From Anisodus tanguticus (lineage: Eukaryota; Streptophyta; Magnoliopsida; Solanales; Solanaceae): DNA of 64,000 nt. The notes beneath the pieces are model-generated. The model saw nothing but the letters and a program-made list of their open reading frames with translations, had not been told where the DNA came from and ran no database searches. The stretch's first letter is position 1. Each line of letters begins with the position of its first letter. Positions 12,821-23,900 of the stretch are shown here, piece by piece. The position numbers were made by a program, and so were the translations under genes. The stretch lies in assembly GCA_034509755.1 (NCBI GenBank), contig CM067539.1, forward strand, positions 52,665,513 to 52,729,512, given 5' to 3'.

Positions 12821-13382
12821 TTCAGGAGGAGTAGAGGAAGGCCAAAGAAGTATTGGGGAGAGGTGATTAGACGGGATATGGCGCAGGTGCAACTTACTGA
12901 GGACATGACCTTAGATAGGGGTTGTGGAGGACACGGATTAGGGTAGAAGGGTAGTAGGTAGTCGAGCGTAGTCCTACTTACGCTTACAAAATGATAGTTG
13001 TAGTGTTATACTGTATGCACGATTAGCCTATCACACTTAAAGGCGCAGTCCTGCTTTATAGTCCCTTGTAGTTCGATTTCTGTTGCTATGTGTTCTTTAG
13101 TGTATTTTGTTTATCTGATTTAGCCGTGTTATCTACTGCTTCCTTTTGTTAGAATGCGCTACCATGGCGTATCCAATTTTATTATCAGCATGTTCATATT
13201 ACTTTATTTTTTTGTCTGAGTCTGACTGTTTCTCTTGCTTTGCTTGTGATTATGCTTTGTCTTGAGCCGATGGTCTCCCGAAAACAGCCGGTCTACCTAC
13301 CAAGGTGAAAATAAGGTCTGCGTACATCCTACCCTTCCCAAATCCCACGTTGTGAGATTTCACTGAGTATGTTGTTGTTGTA
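12821..13382 (+). mobile_element. LINE (RTE-type) 3' end with TS-like tail
   Basis: The plus strand from 12821 to 12919 encodes a conserved C-terminal motif of plant LINE reverse transcriptases (RGRPKKYWGEVIRRDM, then LTEDMTLDR). A stop-containing tail follows. From about 13265 comes a conserved 3' end (ggtctcccgaaaacagccg, ggtctgcgtacatcctaccc) finishing TGTTGTTGTTG at 13382. That end is known from Solanaceae TS SINEs and their partner RTE-type LINEs. The element is 5'-truncated, as usual for LINEs, and is non-functional. Confidence 0.75.
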
Positions 13383-13714
13383 TCACAAAGTAGTGCATTG
13401 GAGAATAACATCTGTACTCTTTAGTTCCAGTACAAAGATCCTCAATAAAAGTTTTGCAGATGATACTTGGAGGGAAAAGAAAGAATCAATTTTTTTCCTT
13501 CCATTTCATTTAATTCTAGCAACACTTGGTAAATTGTAATCATCTTTGATTATTTTCCTTCCCCAACAAACCAAGTCTCAGCACTCCTTTTTTGAAAAAA
13601 ATAAATAAGTGTTTAAAGATTAGGACCTCCTAGCACTAAGATAGTGTTATAAAGATTAGGACCTCCTGGCACTCTTTCTTTTGTGGACTTCAAAAAGTAT
13701 CATTCTTATTATAT

Positions 13715-13996
13715 AGTATTTTCTCTGTATTAACTTATGTGATTTTTTCTTTTCAGTAAGTCTAATGATAATATTTTTATATTTAGTAGTAATCTAACTT
13801 CAAACTTTTCATTTTATCTTTAACGAAATGATTTACAACCGCAAAAATAACTTTTCATTTTATCTTTAACGCGATGATTTACCGCCACAAAAATTTCATA
13901 GATTTATTTTAGAGCACAAGTTTCACCGGTCTTTTCTTTTTTTTTAAACTTCATGGCAGATCAGCACCTACTCATAAACTGGGGCGGAGGGAATAT
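13715..13996. mobile_element. Stowaway-like MITE, diverged
   Basis: The outer parts resemble the MITE copies at 17477, 33092 and 49555: a start similar to ctctgtattaacttatgtga, the middle word atttattttagagcacaag, and the end ggggcggagggaata. An inner segment with cttttcattttatctttaacg is duplicated (about 13805 and 13850). No coding capacity. Confidence 0.6.
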
Positions 13997-14105
13997 ATAT
14001 AATAACTTGTTACATTCCAATTTGGCAAACACCATGTTCAAAGATTCACAGACATAAAAGACAAAAATGTAAAGTTACACAAAGATAGTGCATGCGATGT
14101 TTCAA

Positions 14106-14272
14106 CCAATAGTCACATCTACTTCTGCATCAGAATAAGTTTCAAGAAACTTCATAGACTCAGTTTAACTCATAGAACTTAAATTGAAGTCAAAGAAAAG
14201 TCTTTGCAGCGATTTGGAATGCATAGGAGGCATTTGCAAAGCTTTTACTTCACCTTCAAGCATTTCAACTAC
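14106..14272 (-). pseudogene. Remnant of an LRK10L kinase 3' end
   Basis: The segment aligns by eye with the last ~190 bp of kinase gene A (14320-14510). It shares words such as catagactcag, gcatttgcaaagctt and ttcaccttcaagcatttc, with many changes and frame breaks. It lies just downstream of A's stop codon, so a further paralogue, or a tandem copy of A's tail, once existed here. Confidence 0.7.
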
Positions 14273-14314
14273 TTACATAATGTGACAAACACGAATTACG
14301 TACATAATGTGAGG

Positions 14315-17300
14315 TCAACTAACAATTAAATCTATATTTGCAGAATCAGAATAGCTCTCAAGCAACTTCACAGACTCAGTCGAACTTACTGAAGAACTTA
14401 GATTGAATTCCAGCGAAGGTGGTTGCAACGATTCAGAGGGCCTGGAAGGCGTTTGCAAAGCTTGTAATTCACCTTCAAGCATTTCCACTACTTTAGTCAT
14501 TGAAGGACGATCGAGTGGATTCATTTGTATGCACCACAAAGCAACTATAGTCAGCTTCTTTATCATCTTCTTTTCTTCATCATGTGTCGCGTCTAGAACT
14601 TCAATTTCCTTTTCCTTGTCGAATTGGTCATAAATCCAACATGGGAAATACTGGCTTGACATATCCTCTCTTGCTGCCAAGTTTCTTTTCAAGCCTGCCA
14701 TCTCAATTAATAGCATTCCAAAGCTATAAACATCGGCCTTATAAGATATGGGACCAATGCTTCTGTTGATCAATTCTGGAGCTACATATCCAATTGTTCC
14801 CCTTGCTGCTGTTAGAGTAACAATGCTTTTATCCGTGGAGTATAATTTGGCAAGACCAAAATCAGATAATTTTGGAATGAAGTTCTCATCTAAAAGTACG
14901 TTGTGTGGCTTGATGTCGAAATGTAGAATTTGTATGTCACAACCTCGATGCAAATATTCAATACCTCGAGCAATTCCAAGAGCAATTTCAGACTTTCTTT
15001 GCCAACTTAATAGAGTTCTTCCTTCGTCTGGAGGTGCTATGTATTTCTCAAGTGATCCATTGGGCATGAAGTCATATACGAGGGCACGTTTCGATCTCTC
15101 AGCACAATAGCCAATAAGTTGTACTATGTTGACATGATGAATCCTTCCGATTGTGGCAACCTCGTTGATGAAGTCTTGCCCATCAGCTTTGGGCTTGCTC
15201 AAGATCTTCACTGCTACATTAGGACCACTTTGAAGCTTGCCTTTATATACCGACCCATAACCTCCTTGGCCCAGTTTCTCCTTAAAATTTCTAGTCATCT
15301 TCCTTATGTTGGAGTAGGAGTATCGAATGGGTGCAAAATTGTTCTCACCATGCAGGAAACTTTCAATTGCATCAAAAATCGACAAATGCCTTCTTCGTAA
15401 CTCAATCATTAGAAATACAAATATGCATGGAAATAGAACGATTCTTGCCAAAACGCTAAGCCCTGTGTACAACCATCATAAATAAGCAAGACAAATTTGT
15501 GAATTGTTAAATTAAAAATTCAACCACTGTGTTATATCACGTGGAGGTTATTACAATACTTCTGCTCCATCATTTTGACAAATTTGTGAATTGTTAAATT
15601 AAAAATTCAACCACTGTGTTATATCACGTGGAGGTTATTACAATACTTCTGCTCCATCATTTTGACAAATTTGTGAATTGTTAAATTAAAAATTCAACCA
15701 CTGTGTTATATCACGTGGAGGTTATTACAATACTTCTGCTCCATCATTTTGACAAAACGACAATGAACCAAGATATGAAGAAGTCGTAGTAATAGTGCAT
15801 CATACTTTGTGAGAACACGGGCAATTGTCCGAGAAGTTCTCCATTTCCTTTCCAATACATATTGCATTTTTTCCCCTTACGCTACTTTAGAAAATGTTTG
15901 ACATTATTTCATAGTTCTATATAACTTGCACAATTTTCAGAAATGTAAATTCATTAAACTATTCAATTTTTTAAACTGATATGATTTTTAATTTTATCAA
16001 GTTAACTTTTCAACTATTACTTCTTCTTTTTTTTTTTATTATTATTATTATTATACTATTCATAATAAAATAAAATAAATCAATAATTTTAATTGTGCGT
16101 CTAGTCAAAATTCGTTATATAAAATTATGAGAGAGTAATAAAGAAGGAACTCAGTCTCTGTGTTAGTTCAGCTTTATACTTCAGTTCTTCTCTTCCTAAC
16201 AACCCAATAAATTTTAAAGACAACATATGTGGCTTACCAGCTATGGGAAGTATCCATGGGATGATACCTGCAAGAACACCAACAATTAATAACACAGTTA
16301 ATCTAACTTGTAACTATTTACCGTTTATATAATCGTCGCATATATAAAACCAGAATTGACAATAGAACAGGTGCTTACTTGCAAGAACGCGGGGAACATG
16401 TCTTTGAGTAACTTGATTGTGGTCATCCAAAGAGAAAATCCAGAACCGAAAAAACAAAGTATGAATGAGAGAGATCTTTAAGTCTTAACACAGCCAAATT
16501 ACTAAAAGTGTCTTAAATTCTAGCATGAGATTGGGAATGTTCTTACCACACCCGATTTTGAAGAATCTAAAATTGTAAGTTTTGCAGCTGTAATCTATAC
16601 AACGAACATCCCTTGAATTTTCAATTTCACAGTCTTGACTGAGGCGGCGACACTTGTCACAGTAAACGTCACGAAACCATGAAAACTCAAACCCATATGC
16701 CAAAGCATTATGCAGACTTAAAATAGAAATATTAGCATTTGCATCATGAATTTTCCACGAAGTCATTGACATGAGGTCTACACTACATCCGACTCTCAAA
16801 TCGGATGGTGATAATTCGGCCATGGTTGCATATGTGTGTCTCTTTAATAAATCAGAAGAAACATTGGAAGCATTACTCCTGTTGAGACAATTAGTGATTT
16901 CAACAAAGACGGGAGAATTTACAGCAAATGGACAGCTGAAGAGAGTGATTGGCACTGCTAAAGGACCAACGTAAAGTAAACTGTAAAAGATTTGGTTAAA
17001 CGTAATCGACTTCTGAGGAAGAGAGCAAATAATTTCTTCTCTTATACCAGGATCTACAAGGCGGATAGTGGAGTTATCGTAATTGATGGCTTGAACATAG
17101 TAGTTCAGTGATACATTCCATTCGTATGGAATTATAGTGAATATGGGGCGATCTCCTTCGCAGCTCAATTCATAACTTTCACGGCCACAGTGCTTCGGAT
17201 CACTTTTCAATCGAAAGGGATAACTGATGTTTCGAATATGCCCACAACTAGAAGGAACACACTGCTGGTTCTGTTCTGCAAATGGGGTATCAGAGAGCTG

Positions 17301-17357
17301 CATGAAGATGAGGATTGTAAGAAGAAACGCAAGAAACTTCGTTCCTCGAGACATCAT
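14315..17357 (-). CDS. LRK10L-type receptor-like kinase A (intact, 4 exons)
   Basis: The proposed exons are 17357-16547, 16411-16379, 16267-16238 and 15462-14315. All have GT..AG borders and all introns are in phase 1. They give 2022 bp and 673 residues, a usual family length. The first of two adjacent ATGs precedes a signal peptide ([14 protein letters not shown]). The ectodomain has a GUB_WAK_bind pattern ([22 protein letters not shown]) and a WAK-associated C-terminal part ([12 protein letters not shown]). The two tiny exons and the start of exon 4 form the membrane segment. The kinase has [11 protein letters not shown], Lys at about 377, Glu at about 392, HFDIKPHN (Asp about 474), DFG (about 492) and [12 protein letters not shown] in place of HRD makes it a non-RD kinase, normal in this family. 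It is predicted at the plasma membrane; a sensing or defence role is by family analogy. It is the only intact unit of the A-B-C array. Confidence 0.92.
15490..15750. repeat. 87-bp perfect triple tandem repeat in intron 3 of gene A
   Basis: Three units start at 15490, 15577 and 15664 with gacaaatttgtgaattg and end ctgctccatcatttt. They look identical base for base. The paralogous introns (about 20454-20530 and 44052-44135) have a single unit. The array lies 28 bp from the splice acceptor of the kinase exon. Confidence 0.95.
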
Positions 17358-17476
17358 ATTTTTATGGTTAACTGTGTGTATGTTTTTGTGCGTATTGGTG
17401 CCAAACACTGCAATCTAGTAGTCAAGAAGATCCACTTTTCATCCCCTTCCCCTTTTTGGCCCACATAAACCAATTA

Positions 17477-17707
17477 AGTATTGTCTCAATTTATATGACA
17501 CGCTTTCCTTTTTAATCCGTCTAAAAAAGAATGACACATTTTTTTATTTGACAACAATTTAACTTTAAACTTTACCGTTTACGCTTAATGAGATAATTTA
17601 TAACTACACAAATATCTTTGGCTTGTTTTAGACCACAAGATTCAGAAGTCTTCATTTATTTCTTAAACTCTGTGTCCAATCAACCTGCATCACATAAATT
17701 AGAATCT
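17477..17707. mobile_element. MITE upstream of gene A
   Basis: Starts near tattgtctcaatttatatga and ends with cacataaattagaatc, with middle words such as tttggcttgttttagaccac. It matches a widespread Solanaceae MITE with CTCCCTCCGTC-like termini, here partly eroded. The orthologous copy in unit B is at 33092-33316, so the insertion predates the duplication. Confidence 0.65.
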
Positions 17708-19603
17708 AGAATCGGGGCATTGTTGTTGTTAACTGCCTCATTGTTGTTAGGATCAACCTAACTTTCACTTCCAACCATTTTGCTAACGTATAGTGTTAAC
17801 CTGTTTACAAAATCTCAACAGAAACAAGTGAAATTTGAACAAATCACCACAATTATCCTTAGCCCTATGGTGGGCGTCAAACTGTTTACCCCAAAAAAAG
17901 TACAGCTTCATTTGTTAGTGATTTAAAGGATACGTGAACTGAGTTGTTCTAATTGATAAGAAATAATTAACAATAAAAAGATAATGAAAGCAATAAGAAA
18001 TATGATTAGCCTTATCTTTCTTGAACTAGGGTGAATTTTCTGAGCAAGATCGGCCCAAGCTAATTATGATCTTCAATAGAATTCCACCGGTAACAAAGTA
18101 AAGTAAGAAGAATATGCTAAGTTGTGATTTATCAAATGCTAAATATTGAGCGTAAAATTGGATGTCCTTCCAATATGAAGACTCGGCTCCTTTTGTAGTC
18201 ATGAAAATAGGGCACCCGAGAATCTCTCTGAAATTAAATGTCATTAATGCTAATTATGACCTCTTAATGCCTAAAGAGTAACGGCTGGCGCCATATCCTG
18301 ATCGGATATACACTGAATATCTTCAGAACTTCACTCGGTGCCATTTGTGTCGTATTCGGGTTTGCTTCAACTGCTTCCTCGTCTCGATCATGACTCATAT
18401 CCGATATTGAGTCTATTCATTTACCTCAAACCCTTATTCCAAACTTGCCACGTGTCATGCCGGATCCTATCGCATACATTTGAATTTTCACATTATTGGT
18501 GATGATTCGAATCCTCACGTTGTAATCCCCTCCTCATTTTCTCTTTCCATACCCCATATGTAATAAAATAATTTTGAAAAAAAAAAACAGAATAAAGTTA
18601 TTACGTTGCGAGAGTAAGCTGCGGCCTTAATAGTCCATTATGTTGTCTACATCTCTTGCTAATAAGTAGTCAATTTTATCACTATATCTTTTAAATATTA
18701 TTAATTATCTTTTAAAACCCCACTTCTTTGTTTGGAATCCTTGCAACTGTCTATTCTATTTCCTTGACTAAGCAATGGCAAAACTTCAAATATAAAGAAG
18801 AGGACCTGGAAATTAAAGTTGAAGTTGACACTTATTAACCATTGGTTGACTTAAGTCACCTTCTACCGACTACCACAGATCGGAGAAAGCAAATTTATGA
18901 CACCAAATTAAGACATATCAATCCAAACAATAACGTGTGGAAAAAAAGGCCCAATATTATAACATTCTACACGGTATTGGAAATTTTTTATCGTCCTCTT
19001 TTTCATTTTTAAAACTAATAAATGGAGACACCTTCACAAACCAATTTTCTTGGAAGAAAAAGGAACTAAAAGAAATTGACTACATGAAGAAGACTTTTCT
19101 GTTTTATATTAATTTAGGTAATCTCATAGTATCATATGTCTTCTTCACCTTCAATACAATAATATTCTTGAACTCTTTAATGCAGTATTAGAAAAAAATA
19201 AGATTTGTGATTGGAAGAATTCATAATCACAAATTCCATATTCTGACAGTTTTGTGATGGATTATTAGGCACTACATTTTAGAGCTTCACAAATTTTTGT
19301 AACGAATTGAATAATCATGTCAAATATTTTGACTAATTTGTGGTGAAACATCCGCTACAATTATTAACACATATTATTAATCCATCAAAAATTATTTGAA
19401 ATGTTATAGGTTACATCTGTAATATATTATGACATATTAAGGATAAACTATGCTATCACAAATCTCGTGACACACACAATTCATCACATAAATCTTTCAC
19501 ATAAACTAATTTTCATTGTTTTTAGTATACATTTACTAATATATACTCCACTATTTAATAATATTTTATCAAAAATTAAATACTTTTAATAAATTAAAGA
19601 ATT
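17708..19603. other. Upstream region of gene A, duplicated upstream of unit B
   Basis: No gene recognised. The stretch is colinear with 33317-36650, apart from insertions there. Two short ORFs are kept in both copies: 72 codons on the minus strand (18026-18244 and 34839-35057) and 84 codons on the plus strand (18937-19191 and 35993-36247). They differ by few residues, which recent duplication alone can explain. The part from about 19200 is rich in TCACAAA / TTTGTGA words, as in subterminal regions of some DNA transposons, but no termini are defined. Confidence 0.6.
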
Positions 19604-20436
19604 ATAAATCCAATATGGGAAATACAGGCTTGGCATATCCTCTCTTGCTGCCAAGTTTCTTTTCAAGCCTGCCATCTCAATTAATAGCATTCCAAAGCTA
19701 TAAACATCGGCCTTATAAGATATGGGACCAATGCTTCTGTTGATCAATTCTGGAGCTACATATCCAATTGTGTCCCTTGCTGCTGTTAGAGTAACAATTC
19801 TTTTATCCGTGGAGTATAATTTGGCAAGACCAAAATCAGATAATTTTGGAATGAAGTTCTCATCTAAAAGTACGTTGTGTGGCTTGATGTCGAAATTTAG
19901 AATTTGTATGTCACAACCTCGATGCAAATATTCAATACCTCGAGCAATTCCAAGAGCAATTTCAGACTTTCTTTGCCAACTTAATAGAGTTCTTCCTTCG
20001 TCCGGAGGTGCTATGTATTTCTCAAGTGATCCATTGGTCATGAAGTCATATACAAGGGCACGTTTCGATCTCTCAGCACAATAGCCAATAAGTTGTACTA
20101 TGTTGACATGATGAATCCTTCCGATTGTGGCAACCTCGTTGATGAAGTCTTGCCCATCAGCTTTGGGCTTGCTCAAGATCTTCACTGCTACATTAGGACC
20201 ACTTTGAAGCTTGCCTTTATATACCGAGCCATAACCTCCTTGGCCTAGTTTCTCCTTAAAATTTCTAGTCATCTTCCTTATGTTGGAGTAGGAGTATCGA
20301 ATGGGTGCAAAATTGTTCTCACCATGTAGGAAACTTTCAATTGCATCAAAAATCGACAAATGCCTTCTTCGTAACTCAATCATTAGAAATACAAATATGC
20401 ATGGAAATAGAATGATTCTTGCCAAAACGCAAAGCA
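19604..20436 (-). pseudogene. LRK10L unit B kinase exon, 3'-truncated
   Basis: It is near-identical to kinase exon 4 of gene A (14630-15462) from the membrane segment to [12 protein letters not shown]. It then stops at about 19604, where it is fused to upstream-type sequence, so about 315 bp of coding sequence and the stop codon are lost. The acceptor before the exon is mutated (the A-gene cag reads tgg on the minus strand). The catalytic motif HFDIKPHN has become NFDIKPHN and GTIGYV has become DTIGYV. A 286-codon frame remains open but lacks kinase subdomains X-XI, so it is not a functional gene. Confidence 0.9.
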
Positions 20437-20958
20437 CCATGTACAACCATCTTGTGAATTGTTAAATTAAAAATTCAACCACTGTGTTATATCACGTAGA
20501 GGTTATTACAATACTTCTGCTCCATCATTTTGATAAAACGACAGTGAACAAAGACATGAAGAAGTGGTAGTAATAGTACATCATACTTTGTGAGAACACG
20601 CGCAATTGTCCGAGAAGTTCTCCATTTCCTTTCCGGTACATATTGCATTTTTTCCCTTATGCTACTTTAGAAAATGTTTGACATTATTTCGTAGTTTTAT
20701 ATAACTTGCACAATTTTCAGAAATGTAAATTCATTAAACTATTCAAATTTTTAAACTTTGATATGATTTTTAATTTTATCAAGTTAAATTTTCAACTATT
20801 CCTTTATTATTATTCTCATACTATCCATAATAAAATAAATTAAATCTACAATTTTAATTGTGCGTCTAGTAAAAATTCGTCATATAAAATTATCATAGAG
20901 TAATAAAGAAGGAACTCAGTTTCTGTGTTAGTTCAGATTGATTTCAAGTCCAGCTTTG
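20437..20958 (-). pseudogene. Unit B intron before the copia insertion
   Basis: Colinear with intron 3 of gene A, with only one unit of the 87-bp repeat (about 20454-20530). It ends at the copia target site ctttg (20954-20958). Confidence 0.8.
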
Positions 20959-23900
20959 TGTTGAGAATACATGACAATTATCGGATTAAAATATTGTTGG
21001 TATATATAAAATACACAACTAATAAACTAACCAAAAAAATATGGACAAATAAAACACTCTCAATTTATTTCTGGGAATGACTCACAATACAACAATTTAT
21101 AGTACTCTATAAAACACATTGTTTTTAATAACTCCCACAATTCACTTATTTTATTTTGTTGGCACTCAATTAGAGCTACCAAACATGGCCTAGCTTCTAC
21201 TTCTCAATAAGGCTACCAAACAAAGCCTTATTTCTAAATTTAAATCTCTCCTCTCAGACATCTCTCTGTATCTTCTTCTTTCTTTCTCTCAACTCTCCTT
21301 TCTTTTTCTTTTGCTTTCTCAACTCACCCATAATGATGCCTTCACCATCCCTTGGTATTTATAGCAATTTGTTTGAAGAAACATTCCTTCATATGCTAAC
21401 TCCTTAAGACTTGCTAGCCTACCAAATTAGAAATAAATCTTTAACATAATAAACATGTGTTTAATATCTAGTCAAACTAAGATAGCTTGAGATTGCAACA
21501 AGAATTTGGTGATGATTTTCAACACTTCCCCTCATTATCAAGTTCCCTATTGCGTACTACCATTCCAAGTAATTTTCAGAACTCGGCAAGTTTTGTTGCA
21601 GGTATGATTTTTGTAAATATGTCTGCAACTTGATCTTCTGTCTTGACTGGCTTCATGTAAATGTCTCCTTGAAGTACCTTCTCTCGTAAGAAATGATAAT
21701 GTACCTCGACATGTTTGGTCCGAGCATGAAATACTACATTCTCTGCCAAACGAACTGCTGACAAATTGTCACAGTGTAATGTGACTCCATTTTCCATAGG
21801 TTGGTTCAAATCTTTCAGTAGTTGAGTCAACCAAGCACACTCTTGTGTTGCCATCTCACCTGCTCTATACTTGGCTTCCGTAGTTAAAAGATAGATTGTG
21901 GGTTGTCTCTTACTACACCATGATATTACACCTGAATTGAGGTTGAACACATATCATGTAGTTGATCTACGAGTGTCATGATCTCCGGCATAGTCAGCAT
22001 CACAATATGCATTGACTTTGCATTGTACTCTCTTCTCATAGAAGAGTCCCCAATCAATTATACCATTGACATATCTCAAGATCCTTCTAATAGCTTCTAG
22101 ATGTGGCTTCCTTGGGTTCTTTATGAATTTGCTAACAACGCCAACTGCGAAAGCTATGTCTGGTCTTGAAACAGTTAGGTAGATAAGACTACCTACTATT
22201 TGTTGGTACATTGTATTATCCACCAAGTCTTTCCCATTTTTGGCACATAACTTCAAGTTTGGCTCAATTGGGGTAGATATCATTTTGCACTCAGCCAACC
22301 CAACCTTTTGAAGTAAGTCTCTTGTATATTTTTGCTGAACAAGAAATATGCCTTTGTCTGTTCTTTCAACTTCCAATCCTAGGAAGTGTTTCAGTTCACC
22401 AAGTTCTTTCATCTGAAACCTGACTGACAAATTTTCTCTTGTACGACGAATCTCATCGGTATCGTCTCCGGTGATGATTAGATAATCAACATATACAAGA
22501 ACCACTTCTAGCTTACTTCCTTGAGCTTTTATGAATAAGGTGGGCAACATGATAACCATTTTGGACCAAGAACTCAACAATCTTCCCATACCATGCTCTA
22601 GGTGCCTGCTTCAATCCATATAATGCCTTCTTCAATTTGCATACGCAATCCGACTTCCCATAATTTACAAATCCTTGGGTTGATCTGTAAAGATGTCCTG
22701 ATCAAGTTCCCCGTGTAGAAACACATTTTTACATCCATATGCCATAATATCCACGACTTACTTGCTGTTAAGGCCAGTAAGATACGGACTGTAGTAATCT
22801 TTGCCATTGGACTGCAAGTCTCAAAATAATCAATGTCATACTCTTGTGAAAACTCACGAATAACTAATCGAGCCTTACATCGCTCGATCGTACCATCTAG
22901 GTGAATCTTCAACTTGTAAACCCATTTACATGATATGGGCTTGACACCTTCAGGTTTTGGCACTAAATCCCAAGTTTAATTTTGTTTTAGTGCCAAAATT
23001 TCTTCCTCCATAGCCTTCCTCCATTCTGGACTCTTTGACGCTTCTTCGAATGTGGTTGGCTCCTTGACCTCAGCATATGCAACATCTATATATTTTGGAG
23101 TTGGTCGTCTGTCTCTAGTAGACCTTCACACTTGAGGTTGTGAACTCATTTTATTGTTTTTCATGTAGACTGGTTTGTACTTCCTCCTATGTTTCATGAA
23201 TGTATGTTCTCCAAGGACTTCTAGATTTGGATTGTATCTTCGGCTCCTGTGATTGTTTATCATTTCGGGACTTTGGTTCCTCCGTCTCTACTTGATCACC
23301 GTTGTTTTGAGAGGAATCTAGCTGCAACTTAATTTGTAGCTTTTCTTGTAGCTCCTGTGTATCTGGTAATACCGTCTTGTTTGCCCACTATGAGGATGCC
23401 ACATCGAATACAACATTTTGTGAGACATACAATTTATTTGTGTTGGGTCACAATATCTCCAACCTTTCTTTTGTTCATCGTATCCCATAAAGACACAACG
23501 AATTGCCTTCTTGTTAAACTTACTCTGGTGTAATAAATATATAACACACATAACCAAACACTCAAAAGTAATTGACTATTGTCTTTACATTATATAGTTT
23601 CTCAAATGGCGAGACAAATTCCAACCTCGGTTGTGGTAGTCTGTTGGTGATATAGACTATCGTCTTCATGCATTTATCCTATAACTTTGTATCAACATTC
23701 TTGGAATGGAGAATACTTCTACATGTCTCTGCTAGGTGGTGGTTCTTCCTTTCCACTACTCTATTTTGTTGCGGTATGTCTGCATATATGAGTTACCTCC
23801 AGATCCTACACTCCTTGAGGTAGTTGTTGAACTCTTTTGAGGTGTACTCTCCTCTATTATCAGTACAGAGGCACTTGATCTTCTTCCCGAGCTCACTTTC

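Noticed and set aside
14315..15472. A stand-alone 385-residue kinase starting at the ATG at 15470-15472
   Set aside because: That ATG lies in the intron, just before the acceptor at 15463-15465. The splice borders, phase and upstream ectodomain exon give one 673-residue receptor kinase instead.
15490..15750. A CRISPR-like or satellite array
   Set aside because: There are three head-to-tail units without spacers in a plant intron, a simple tandem duplication.
19586..20446. A functional short kinase in unit B
   Set aside because: It lacks the last kinase subdomains, its acceptor site is mutated, and its exon 1 has a stop and several insertions.
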